Shown: positions 42,101 through 52,833 of the stretch, one piece after another
Position numbering within the stretch: the first letter of the stretch is position 1
How the letters are laid out: each line of letters begins with the position of its first letter
Source: Tetrahymena elliotti 4EA
Lineage: Eukaryota > Ciliophora > Oligohymenophorea > Hymenostomatida > Tetrahymenidae
Assembly (NCBI GenBank): GCA_000231825.2
Contig: JH720300.1
Coordinates: forward strand, 1,365,928 to 1,429,927
Length of the DNA stretch: 64,000 bases
Reading direction: 5' to 3'
Translations under genes and position numbers: made by a program
Notes under the pieces: model-generated
The model's database searches: none
Seen by the model: only the letters and a program-made list of their open reading frames with translations
What the model was told of the DNA's origin: nothing

Positions 42101-43788
42101 AATCTTCCAAAAATTAGTTCCTAGAAAAGATCAAGGAAATTGAAAGTGTTTGTAATTAATTAATAGAATCTTAACGAAATCTTGAGTAGCTTTAAAAATA
42201 ATTCCAAGAACTAACAAGCGAATTGAAGAAATACTAAGATGGTGATTAAAAAGCTGCTTTTGATTCATAAAATTAAGAAATTTCTAACTTAAAAGAAAAG
42301 GAGAAAGAACTTAATTAATAATTAGAAACAAAGAACAAAGAGATTTAAGAAGTCAGAGATTCATTACAAAAAGAAATTTTTGTTGCTTAGAATGATAAGG
42401 TTTAACTAGAAGATAAAATTTAAAACTTAGAGAAATAGTTATCATAGCTGAAATTATAAATTGAAAATTAATTATCTCAACTAAGTCTAAACTAAAATGA
42501 AATCTAAAATATAGACAGCCTATTAAAATAAACTCAAAATGAACTTCAAGAATCCAATAATAGTCGTAGATAAAAGTAGGAAGAGATCAATCAACTGAAT
42601 GAAAAAATTAAAGAGTTGCAAGCCTATCAAAAAAATTATGAGTCAAAGGTCATAAATCTAAATTAAGAAAATTTAGAAACTGAAATGTCACATTAAGGAA
42701 ATATTAAAGATATTTTATAGGCATAAGAATAACATAATAAATTATAAGAAGATTTATATAAATAAGCTGAATTAAAAATTTAAAATTTAGAAGAGCAATT
42801 GAAAAAATTATTAGCAGATTAAACAGCATAGAATGAAACTCTTCAATAAGAAATTAAAAAAGAGTCAATAATTGGTATCGAAATGTCTAAAAAATTCAGA
42901 TCAGATGTAGCTTAATTTTAGATTAACGATGAATAGAAATCCATACCTAATGCTTAATCCACAATAGATTAATTAGCTGCAGTCAGACTTAGTAGAATTT
43001 CAGATATCTTCTACTCAACAACTAAAATTAGAGAAATCTCTCGTCTATTTTATGATAACGCTCAACCACGTTATAACTCATAAGACAGAGAGGCTTCAAA
43101 TATTATATAATCCCTATCAGAAGCATCTCAAGCACCAATCACTATCCATAAGCTTTTAGGATTTGAATATAACACTTTCAACAACATTCTTCCTATTCAA
43201 TACTCAAAGAATGATTTTAATATCAATTAATAAACTGAAAATTCTACTCAACCTGTCTATACTAATGAAAATAGTTAAATTCCTCAATATGCAATTATTA
43301 ATCATCAAATCTAAAATAAAAAATTCTATATTGGATTGATTAAATTTGATGTTATCAGCACTTACTTTAGAATTGGCTTTGTACCAGTCAATCAATAAAC
43401 TAAATAAGAGGAATGGAGTAAAGCGATTTATGCTAACTTTTGTTTAAGTCATGAAGCAGCCTGCTCATAAAATTACAGAAACTTAGTTAAAATTAATCAA
43501 CTCAATCCTATTTTTAGCATGAAAAAAGGATATATCTACATTCGTTTCAATATACAAAAGAATATCTTCTAATTCTGCGATCCCAACTACTAATTAAGTG
43601 AGTTATCTTAGTGTGAATTTAATTCATCATTACAATACAAACTCTTTATAGGAATGAAGGAGACCCAAGGATAATTCTAAATCTTAGATTTGAAGGAGCA
43701 GGGAGCAGATGAAGGCATTAATTTGATGACTCAAATACACTCAAATGATGATTTACAATTCGAAGATATTTTCAGACTTTTTATTTGA
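39189..43788 (+). CDS. Long repetitive coiled-coil protein, interrupted by assembly gap
   Basis: ATG 39189 leads through small exons (39189-39267, 39491-39589, 39646-39684) into a main exon from 39731 to TGA 43786-43788. An 884-base run of N (40817-41700) lies inside the main exon, and the frame is the same on both sides. About 1,120 residues are visible and ~295 lie in the gap. Nearly all of it is Glu/Lys/Gln/Leu heptad-like sequence, so a long rod is expected, with several repeats. The C-terminal ~300 residues (from about 42900) are not coiled coil and look like a folded domain with many Ile, Phe, Tyr and Asn; I do not recognise it. An exon-like block at 39383-39444 fits none of the frames (see findings). 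A structural role in the cytoskeleton or basal body is inferred from composition only. Confidence 0.7.
40711..41850 (+). repeat. Near-identical coding repeat flanking the gap
   Basis: Bases ~40711-40816 and ~41745-41850 match at almost every position and encode the same heptad block (core EEKLQELNDKIKNFEHQLNE). A more diverged copy follows at ~41960-42060. The repeat lies entirely in coding sequence and most of the differences keep the residue. Confidence 0.85.
40817..41700. other. Assembly gap (884 N)
   Basis: A run of N inside the coiled-coil gene. The ~100 bases on either side of the gap are near-identical copies of one repeat unit, so the gap probably marks an unresolved tandem repeat. 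The gap length keeps the reading frame, but its true size is unknown. Confidence 0.95.
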
Positions 43789-44330
43789 ATCTATAATTAT
43801 TTAATTAATTAGTTGTGTTGTTTTAAATGAATTTTTATATTTTTGTGTTAAAAGGTTTTCAACATAAATCCCTCAATTAACTAGTATTAAATATTTTTCT
43901 TTTCAATCTTTTTTTGTTCCTTCAAATTTAACTTTTACTTACATTAAAATTTCAATATGCAGTTTAAAACTAAGTAAAATATCTTTATTTTAATCAAAAT
44001 ACATCATTCAAAGAATTTAGAATATTTAAAAAAATAGTTAATTTGCTTAGATTCTTATTCAATCAACAGACTTAAATAAATACGAAAGTTTCTAATACAA
44101 AATAAGAAATTTCTTCGAGATTTTTAATATGAAAAAGAATGGTTTTTTAATAAAATGTTTAAAAATCTAAATAAAATAATTGAAAGATTGTAAAATTTTA
44201 TTTAATTTAATGTAAAATGTTGTTCTTTAAAACTAGAATAAATGAACAAGATTAAAGAATAATTTTATATTGATTAATACAATAAGATATTTTTTACAAA
44301 TTTTATCTTTTATTAATTTAATGATATTTT
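43789..44330. other. Intergenic region between convergent genes
   Basis: About 540 AT-rich bases between the 3' ends of the coiled-coil gene and the prenyl synthase gene. Probably 3' UTRs only. Confidence 0.7.
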
Positions 44331-45886
44331 TCAAATCTTTCTTCCAATGTTATATTCTGCTAATAACTTTAAGAGCTACTTAGATCTACTAGCAGGAAGA
44401 AGATTTTCAATATCATTCCAAGCAGTTTCAACTAATTCTTATGCTACTTTTCTAGAATAAGTGATTGAATCAGTCTTCTTTACTAATGCTATAGCTTCAT
44501 CTATTTCATCTTAACTGTCAGTATGAGATGAGAGAATGTTAAATAATCTCTCCTTATCTTCAGGTTAAGAGTTTTGTAAACTATGTAAAACTATTAAAGA
44601 CATCTTGCCCTATTAAAATATAATTTTTGTTTAATTAAGATTCATTTTATAAATAAAAAGAGTGTGTGAAATTGAAGGAAATTACTTCATGAATATCTTC
44701 ACCAGATTAACCTTTGGTCTTCTTGTATTCTTCTCCTTCTAAATTAAGAATATCATCTTAAATTTAGAAAGCAACACCAATTCTTTCTGAGAATCTTGAA
44801 ATAGTCATTTCATCTTCAACTGAGGTGTTTACTGCAGCACAAATAAGTCTACTAGAAAGTCTAGCAAGAACACCGGTCTTATGAGCAGTCATTTATAAAT
44901 ATTATTGTTCATTGGGAATTCTTCCTTCCAACTTATTGGTATTATGCCATAAAATGTCCCAACCTTAACCTAAATGAAGTTGAGTCATTTCTTCAGCATA
45001 TATTTTAGCAAATCTAAGTTTTTGTTCGTCACTGTATTTGTTGCTCTTAAGGAGTGTATGAAGAGGAGCAAAGTACATCATATTACCAGCATTTATGCTA
45101 ATGTCTACACCGTAAATTAAGTGAACACATTTCTTATCTCTTCTAACAGTACTAATTTTTATTGATAAAACATTTGTAACACATTCTATACTACCTAAAA
45201 AACATTATTTATGAATAAATAAATACCTGTTATCTTCAATATCATCAACAATTAAGGTTCCATTGTGAACAATTTCACAAAGAGAAGCAATTTCTTTGAC
45301 ATCGTCTTAGCCTAATTTAAATGCTTCTGCTAAAATGATACCTTTTTTAATTTATTTTCTTTTAAGATGAATTTAAAACCTAAAATTTAAATATTACAAA
45401 GAATTGGTCTCCATCTTTTGCCACCTCTGTCAAGAAGGTCCCAAACTGGTTCAGAAATAGCCTTTTTTAAATTAATTATAATAGATTTAATCTATTTTCA
45501 AATATTGGTGATAAAATAATCTTTCTATTAATTACTTTAGTCAAAGAAATAAGGTCGTTTTGGTTTTTAGTGTAGAGAAGATTGTCACTAAGAATAGCCA
45601 AATCAGCTTCAGTTTCAAACTTTCTAGGAATAACAGCTTCAAGAGCACCACATTAATTGAAATTTTTTCCATATTCTGTAAAAATTTTCAAGAAATCTTC
45701 ACTCTTAATAACTTCTAATTGTTCTTCATCCTTGGTGTTTTGAGCCTTCTTTGTCTTATTAGATACTTCCTTGAGTGATTTTTTAATTTAGAAGAAGGAG
45801 AAATAGGTAGCAGCTAATGAAAGACCAATTGAACCTAATTGGACTAAAGCCTTTGGAATTTTAACAGTAACGTATTCGTCAGACAT
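44331..45886 (-). CDS. Polyprenyl diphosphate synthase (trans-isoprenyl transferase)
   Basis: Five exons (45886-45536, 45461-45398, 45341-45227, 45151-44686, 44609-44331) total 1,275 nt, or 424 residues. It condenses isopentenyl diphosphate with an allylic diphosphate to build a prenyl chain. Visible motifs: GGKRWRP, the first Asp-rich motif DDIED (171-175) in HNGTLIVDDIEDNS, and the second DDILN (309-313) in FQIQDDILN. A hydrophobic stretch at about residues 10-32 precedes the enzyme domain and may anchor or target the protein. The domain starts only near residue 95, so the protein is longer than soluble farnesyl or geranylgeranyl synthases (~300-350). 'VDDIEDNS' is the form common in geranylgeranyl-type enzymes, while the N-terminal extension recalls mitochondrial quinone-tail synthases. 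Chain length cannot be read from this. Family certain. Confidence 0.9.
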
Positions 45887-47319
45887 GTTTGAAATATCAA
45901 TTTACTTGCTTTGATAAAAATTTAATATTTATTTGTTAATTTATTAATTAAAAATAATTAATTGATTAATTGTATGATATTTAAATTAAAAAAATAGAAA
46001 GATATTTGTTATTTTCGAAATATCCAAGAAGAATAATCTTTAATAATATTATTAATCTTTTTATTTGAGGTCAAAATAAGTACTTATTCAAATTAATAAT
46101 ATTATTAAAGATTTAACCTAAAGAGATAGAAGATTTTTAAATCATAATTACATAGTACCATTACTAAAATACCAAATAAATTGACGTATTAATACTTTTT
46201 ATGATGTATTTCTTTGATATGACCTCTTTAAATTTTATTAGAAATCTTATGCTTATCATTTTAAATTGAGAAAAATTTATTTGCTATTTATAGGGAAATT
46301 TTATATCTTTTTAGCAAATCAACTAATTAATTCTATTCTCATTTCATAACAAACGCATTTCACCTTCAAAATATTTTTTATGAAAAATCATTAAAAATCA
46401 AGATATTCATATTGCAAATAATAACTCATTGTGAGGTTTTTAAAAAAGATTTAAAGTAAAATTATAAAAATGATTTAATTTTTTAACGTTATAAAAATTT
46501 AAGTCAATCTAAATATTTTTTACAATCTATTTAGAGTAAGAATAAAGTATTTTTAGTACTAACTTCATTCATCTTTTAAAAATAAATAAATTAATTCCAA
46601 AAAAATTAAATTTATTTTAATTTTATATAATTCATATTTTCAAATTTTATTTTCCAAAAAATTTAAAAAAATTATATACTTGATGTTATTTGAAAATTTT
46701 TTGACAAAACTGGAAAATTTTTTTAGTATCCACACAATACAGATTTAGATCCAGTATATAAATATTCATTTTGAAATGGTTTATTTCATAATTTTTTAAA
46801 TATTTTGAATTTAGAATATTTAAAAAATAAAATTAAAATGTATCAAATTAAGAAAAAATCTGGAAAATTCAGCTAAATTTATCTTACATTTACCTGATAT
46901 GATTTAGCTGTATATTATTTAAGAATCAATGCAATTAAGTTTAATAGTTATAAATATAAAATTACATCTTATGGATTGTACAAAAATAAATAATATTTGA
47001 TAAGAAATAATCTATACTAATATTTGTAAACTTAAATTAAAAAATTTAATGAAATTTAAGTAAAATGAGATGTAATTTTGTAATAATGTTGTAAAATGAA
47101 CTGCATGTATTTCGTTCTTAATTTATTTATTTTAGTATTTATAATTAGCTTTAGATTTTTTATTACATTTTTATAGTAATTTAGATCTAACACATTATAA
47201 ACTATTTGTTTAAATCTTTTATTGAATACATTTATCAAATCAATTAATTGAACTAATTTAATTAACTTTTCATTAATAGAAGTATATATAAAAGTAGCTT
47301 AAAATATTTATTAACAGAT
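45887..47319. other. Shared upstream region of divergent genes
   Basis: About 1.4 kb between divergently transcribed prenyl synthase and MATE genes, so it contains both promoters. It is AT-rich and includes a perfect 22-bp inverted repeat (46035-46056 / 46092-46113). No gene was seen. Confidence 0.65.
46035..46113. repeat. Perfect 22-bp inverted repeat with 35-bp spacer
   Basis: The arm at 46035-46056 is the exact reverse complement of 46092-46113, with 35 bases between. Each arm contains the self-palindromic core AATAATATTATT. It lies 150-230 bases upstream of the prenyl synthase start codon. It could form a hairpin or cruciform, or be a miniature element remnant; no function can be assigned. 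Confidence 0.8.
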
Positions 47320-49036
47320 ATGATGGAAAGTGAAAAAGTATCAAACAGTGGCTTAACTAGCTCTGCTAAAGTAAATGAACCTTTAATCAACAAACGAGAT
47401 TCTATTCATGATACATAAGCTCCTCCTCCTATTAAAGATAAGCATAAGATATCATTTTTGTAAGAAGGTGAACTTACAAAATAATTTTTGCCAAGACAAA
47501 TTTATGATTTAATAGTAGAATCTATCCCAAATGTGGCAACTAATTTAGGTATTTTCTACTACAACTTCATAAATATGTTCTTTGTCAGATAGATAGGTAC
47601 TACTTAGGCTGTTGCATCTTTTGGAATGGGTGTAACATGGTTTAATTCAACTACTTTATGTGTATTAGTATCAATTGGAAGTGGTCTTTTTATTTAATTA
47701 GCTTAAGCATATGGAGCAAAAAATTTTAAAGTAATTTATAAAATCTCTTTTTGATTTTTTCATTTTGACTCATTTAAGTATTATGATTTAAATTCTTTAA
47801 AAATTATTTAGTTAATGACTGAACTTTATCAAAGATGTTAAGCTATTACAATGACTATTGGAGTCTTCAGTGCAATACTCTTATACAATACAAAAAACAT
47901 TTTATTAGCTCTAGGTATTAATGAAGAAATATCCACTTTGACTGAGGAATTTTCTTTATCTTGTATTCCCTCTATATTTGCTACTGTTTTATATGACTCT
48001 ACCAAATAATTATTCTTTTCTTAAAATGTTTTTGATATTCCTATGAAAGTTTAACTTATAGTCTACTTTGTTCACCCTTTTTGGTGCTATGTATTTTCTT
48101 AAATATTTGATTTTGGAATATCTGGAATGGGTATAGCTAGAACTGTCTCTGAAATATCTGGTTATTTTTTGCTTTGCTTCATTATAAAAAAGAAGCATCT
48201 CTTTGAATAAATTTGGAATTAACCATATAATTTCTAATCCATGTTTTAAGAATGGATCCCATTTTTAAAGATCTCTATTCCTGTTGGATCTCTTGTATTT
48301 CTTGAATGGATTTTCTTTGAACTCTAGACTGTTATTGTAGCTATGTTAAATGACAAAGACATTTTAGCTGGATAAACCTCATTTACTAGTATTATCATGT
48401 TTTTCTATATGGTACCTCTTGGTTTATCCTACACTACAAATAGTTATTTAGGTATTTAAAAAAATTAATTTTCTCTTTTCAAAAAGTTTAAATTTGTTAA
48501 AAAATAAAAAAGGTAATGCAGTTGGAGAAGGTAAAAAAAAGCAGTGTATCAATTTTAGTAAAATATCTATGGTCACTTGTTTTGTGGAATTTTTAATCAT
48601 GCTAGTTGTTGGTATTTTGTTGAAAGATTTCTTTAAAGGTATATTCTCTACAGGTCCTGAAATGGAATATTATTTCTCCTATGCTTATGATATGTACTTG
48701 TATACATTTTTGCTTGGTGATTATTATCAAGTTATTTTAAATGGTATTTTACGTTGCTGTGATCTTTAAAATTATGCTGCTTATTCTTATTTCTTTGTCT
48801 ACTACTTTGTTGGTTTGCCTTTAACTTATATTTTTACATTTTCTTGTGGCATGGGATTAGGAGGAGTTTGGCTTTCCTAGTCATTTTCTGCAACAGCTGT
48901 CTCTATTATTTTTTATTTGAGAATTGTTAAAATCGATTGGGATGAGTCAATCAAATAAGTTTAAAAGAGAGTTTAACTTGAAAAATAACATATAGAAGAA
49001 GAAATGTAGTAAATTTAAATTCACTGTTCTCCTTGA
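47320..49036 (+). CDS. MATE-family multidrug/organic cation efflux transporter
   Basis: Three exons (47320-47730, 47812-48451, 48513-49036) total 1,575 nt, or 524 residues, ending at TGA 49034-49036. After a ~60-residue polar N-terminus, about twelve hydrophobic segments follow. Features typical of MATE (multi-antimicrobial extrusion) proteins are visible: the paired half structure, small-residue-rich helices (for example FGMGVTW, VSIGSGLFIQLAQAYGA), and the start of the second half with WIPFLKISIPVGSLVFLEW, matching the family's helix 7 region. MATE transporters export organic cations or metabolites using H+ or Na+ gradients; substrate and membrane are unknown here. Two adjacent ATGs (47320 and 47323) are equally possible starts. 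A charged Lys/Glu tail ends the protein. The intron at 48452-48512 sits between TM segments. Family assignment is confident. Confidence 0.88.
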
Positions 49037-49856
49037 TCTTGATCGAATTTTTCATAAAAGGTAAAAGATAAATGAATTCTATTAAATTTATCAAATTGAT
49101 AAAAATTAATTAATATTTATTTCAAATTAAAAATAATAAATAGAAAAATAAATGCCAATAATCTCTTATTTTAATTTGTATTTCGTTTTAAAAAATGTTT
49201 TAATTTTTTTTAAAAATATTAAATCTTCTTAATTATTAATTTTTTAGTTTTAGTTAATGTAAATTTGCAATTATAAGAATAAGATTTAAACAAAAAGTAA
49301 TATTTGTAAATTGCATCTAGAAATTAAAAAATATAAAGCTACAATAATTTTAAGTCAGAATTAGATCTTTGTTTGATTAAAAATACTAATGTATTTTATT
49401 TAAAATATAAATTAATTTTATTTCAAAAACAGTAATTATGATTGGTAATATGTAAAATTTAATACTCTACACAATTTGATTAATTACTCATTGTCGTGCA
49501 TTTAAAAAAATGAAAATAAATAAATTGAAATAATTATATTATGTTGTTTTAAAATTAAAAAAATGATTTAATTTTTGTTTCAAAAAAGCTGTTTAAATTT
49601 AACAAATCATTTTGAAATGAATGGCTTAATTTAAAAATTGAATTATTTCATGTAAAAATATAATTTTTATTTGTTATTTGATATGATTTTAAGATATGTT
49701 TATTGCATGCAAGTTTTTTATGATTTGATTTCTTTAGGTTTTACTTTTCAAAAAAAACTTTAATTTAAAGATTTAGTATTTATTTATTTTATTATTCAGT
49801 GAATTTTTAAAGGTTGTTTATTAAATCTGTCAAAATCTTCATTTAAGATAAAAAAA
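49037..49856. other. AT-rich intergenic region
   Basis: About 820 bases between two + strand genes. AT-rich with no recognisable gene or structured element. Confidence 0.7.
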
Positions 49857-52309
49857 ATGTTACAAGAAAATTAGCTAAATTAGTAAATAACTCAACAAAC
49901 TTTAGAGAAATAGAAGTTAATTGTGGCAGCTAGAGTAAGAATTCATAATACTCTCAATTTTAAATTAGATGATAACCCAGATGTAGGCAAATCATAGCAA
50001 AATCAGAGATCATAAAAAGAAAATGTATCTTAATCTGGCACATTAAAATCTAAATCAAATATGCAAAGTTCTTCATAAATCTCATCAACCTCAAGCATTA
50101 CGATGAAAACTTAAAAAACAGGAATGACTAAGTTTAAAGCAGATTCATCTTAATAGCAAAAGAAAAAGAAAGATGAATCTAAAGTCAATATTTATGCATG
50201 TAGAATGAGTGAAAAAAATCCATTAACAAATGTTGTTAGCTTAAACTAAACTCCAATTAGCTATAGCTTACTTTCTAAATATTTAAAAAATGATCATAAT
50301 ATCCTAACCTAAAAATAAACATTACTTCCTAAATCAAGACAGTATTAATTTGATGTTGCTTTCTCCTAGGAAACTTCATAAGATGATCTCTATTCCTTCT
50401 TATTGAAAAAGAAAATTAAATAGACATTAAATGGATTTTAAACTTCAGTGTTCATTGTAGGCTCAGAATTGTAATAATTATTTTTAATTTGAAATGAAAT
50501 TTGTCTATGCTTAGAAATAGTGGTGGATCAAAGCTTTTTAGTTCTTTTATAAACTTAAATTTATTATGTTTTATATAGTTCAGGTAAAAAATATACTTTG
50601 AGAGGAGATGACAACATAATGAATAAGAATTCTTAGTAAGAAAGAGGGCTTATGGTTAGGGTTTGTGAAGATATTTTATCATTAATTGATATATCTAAGG
50701 ATTCAATAAGATCAAGAAAAGCTATTGTTGGAGGAGTATTTTATAATCTGGGTGTTTAAATTTATTGTGTGAAAGATGATGTGGAAGTCGATTTACTTGT
50801 TAATGCACCTGAATAGCTTTTGAATAAAAATAACAATTAAGAAGTTGAAATGGGATGCTTTGATATTACTTCAACTAATGATTTACTTGTTTATTATAGA
50901 CAAGCACAAAATAGATTAAATATGATTAATGATACATTAAAAGGATAAGATTTTAAAAAGAATGCCACAGTTTTTGTTAGACTACTTGTTCTCAAGTAAA
51001 AAAAAACAGCATTTTTTGTATTCAATTCAAAACTATTTTTTACTTAATAAAAGGAACAAGCAAATATATAGTAGTGTTAATTTTGCAATATTCTTTGACT
51101 ATGATCTGATTACTTAGTCTAAGTTCTATCCTGTGAGAGACTATTTGAGAGAAATAGAAAAAATGAAGAAAAGGTAGTTAAAGACTTATTAGTTTTAAAA
51201 TAAGTTATTACATCACATTAATTTATGCTTTTCATCAGGTCCTGAATACAGTGCTATTTTATTGGGATAATTTGATTCAACTCCCTAGCATATTGAAAAT
51301 TCTTAGCTTTTACTCTAGGTAAATTTATTTTCGTTGATTTATTTTAAGAATTGCTCATTTTCTTGTTTTTTAGGTTCTATAAAATTTAAGAATTTCTAAA
51401 AGCTAAAATTCTAAGTAAACCAATCAGTAAATAGGAAATAAGAATAAAATTAACCCAATCAACTTAGATCAAAACTAAGACTATTAAGAACAATAAGAAG
51501 ATGATAAAGAGGTTTAAGACTTTATTCTTAGTTCTAATAGAAAGAGTGAATTGAATGAAACTGCAGGATTTAATATGGCAAGTCAAGAGGATTAAGTCGA
51601 GTATGAAGGAAGTGTTTCTCAATTTAAAGAAAATGAAGGTGATTTATAAAACTAATAAGAAGCACATCTGAGAGCACAAGAACAATAAAACATAAATGTT
51701 AAAAATGGCTCATACAATTAGAACAATTATAATTCAAATTATGATGGATAACAATAAGAGGAATATGAAAGTACAGCTAAAATAGATAGTAAAAAGTTAA
51801 ATACCTTTGGAAACGAGATAACCCACAAAAATGGATAAAAATATGAATATGATCAATTTAATTAAGGAGATGATTATCACGAAATGAGTGGAAGTAAATA
51901 AAATTTTTTCAATGAAAGTTAAAGAATGTCTCAAAATGTTGAAGGCGTTATCTAAGATATATTCTCTTATTCTGATGCAACTAGAGGAATGGATGATAAT
52001 TAAAAACTCTAATGGGTTTTAAATCAGCAAAGAAATCTCGAATACTTTTAAGATGGAGTTAATTTGCTAAAACCGCCAACTAAAGGAACACCTCAAGATT
52101 TATAAATTAAAAAAATTAATGAAGCCAGAGCTTTCTTGTAAGACTTAAGAGGAGAGCTTGATATAGGTGAGTATGTAAAGCGAAATATTCAAGATAGTCC
52201 ATATGATGAAGATAATGAAGAAGTTCACTCACAATCATCTGGTATAGACACAAGAGCATATTTGAAAGGAGAAAGGCCCAACTAGAGAGTAAGTTAATTT
52301 TAATTATGA
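49857..52309 (+). CDS. Kinesin-like protein with degenerate motor domain
   Basis: Four exons (49857-50470, 50579-50995, 51054-51318, 51374-52309) total 2,232 nt, or 743 residues. The middle part aligns by eye with a kinesin motor: FDVAFSQETSQDDLY corresponds to the FDxVF..xxSQ block, and LNGFQTSVFIVGSEFSGKKY to the segment leading into the P-loop. ERGLMVRVCEDIL matches the RGIIPR..ED block, and SAILLGQFDSTPQHIENSQL with LLQVLQNLR matches the region near the end of the motor. The P-loop reads G202-S-E-F-S-G207-K208-K209, so the Ser/Thr that binds Mg-ATP is replaced by Lys. I see no NxxSSRSH switch I or DLAGSE switch II. ATPase and motility are therefore doubtful, and a microtubule-binding or regulatory role is more likely. 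The C-terminal ~310 residues are acidic, Gln/Asn-rich and probably disordered. Confidence 0.7.
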
Positions 52310-52833
52310 ATGAAAACGCTATTTAAAAAAATGTTTAACTCAAGTTCAGCAAAATAAAATTTGGAATAATTTATTTACAAGAAAATCTATTTAAAACATG
52401 AAAATTCTGATTAAAAAAGTAAAAAAATTGAGCTGACAAAAATTTTTTTAAATAAAAATAATATTTTGAATATATAAATATTTGAAAAATCAGTGTATTT
52501 TTAGCAATACAATTGATTAATTTATGATTTAGATTTATTTTCAACTTCCTATCTAAGTCGGCAAGCAATTAATATCATTCAAGATTCTATAAATTTTAAT
52601 TTTGAATGAAGATATGGTTGAGTGAATGAGCAAATAAATTTCAGAATAAATATTGTATTTGATAAATAAAACGAATACATACATATAAATAATTAAAAGA
52701 TTATTTAGGCAGCAATAAAATACAAACAAACAAACAAAATTTAACACTGAAACAAAAAAAAAGATTTATTTATTGATTAACTTTAAATTCAATCAATTTA
52801 TTGATTTATCTGTTTTGATTATTTTTGAATAAA
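52310..52833. other. AT-rich intergenic region
   Basis: About 520 bases between two + strand genes, with a short AAAC repeat near 52725. The two minus-strand frames here (52371-52568, 52553-52747) are AT-rich chance frames. Confidence 0.7.
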
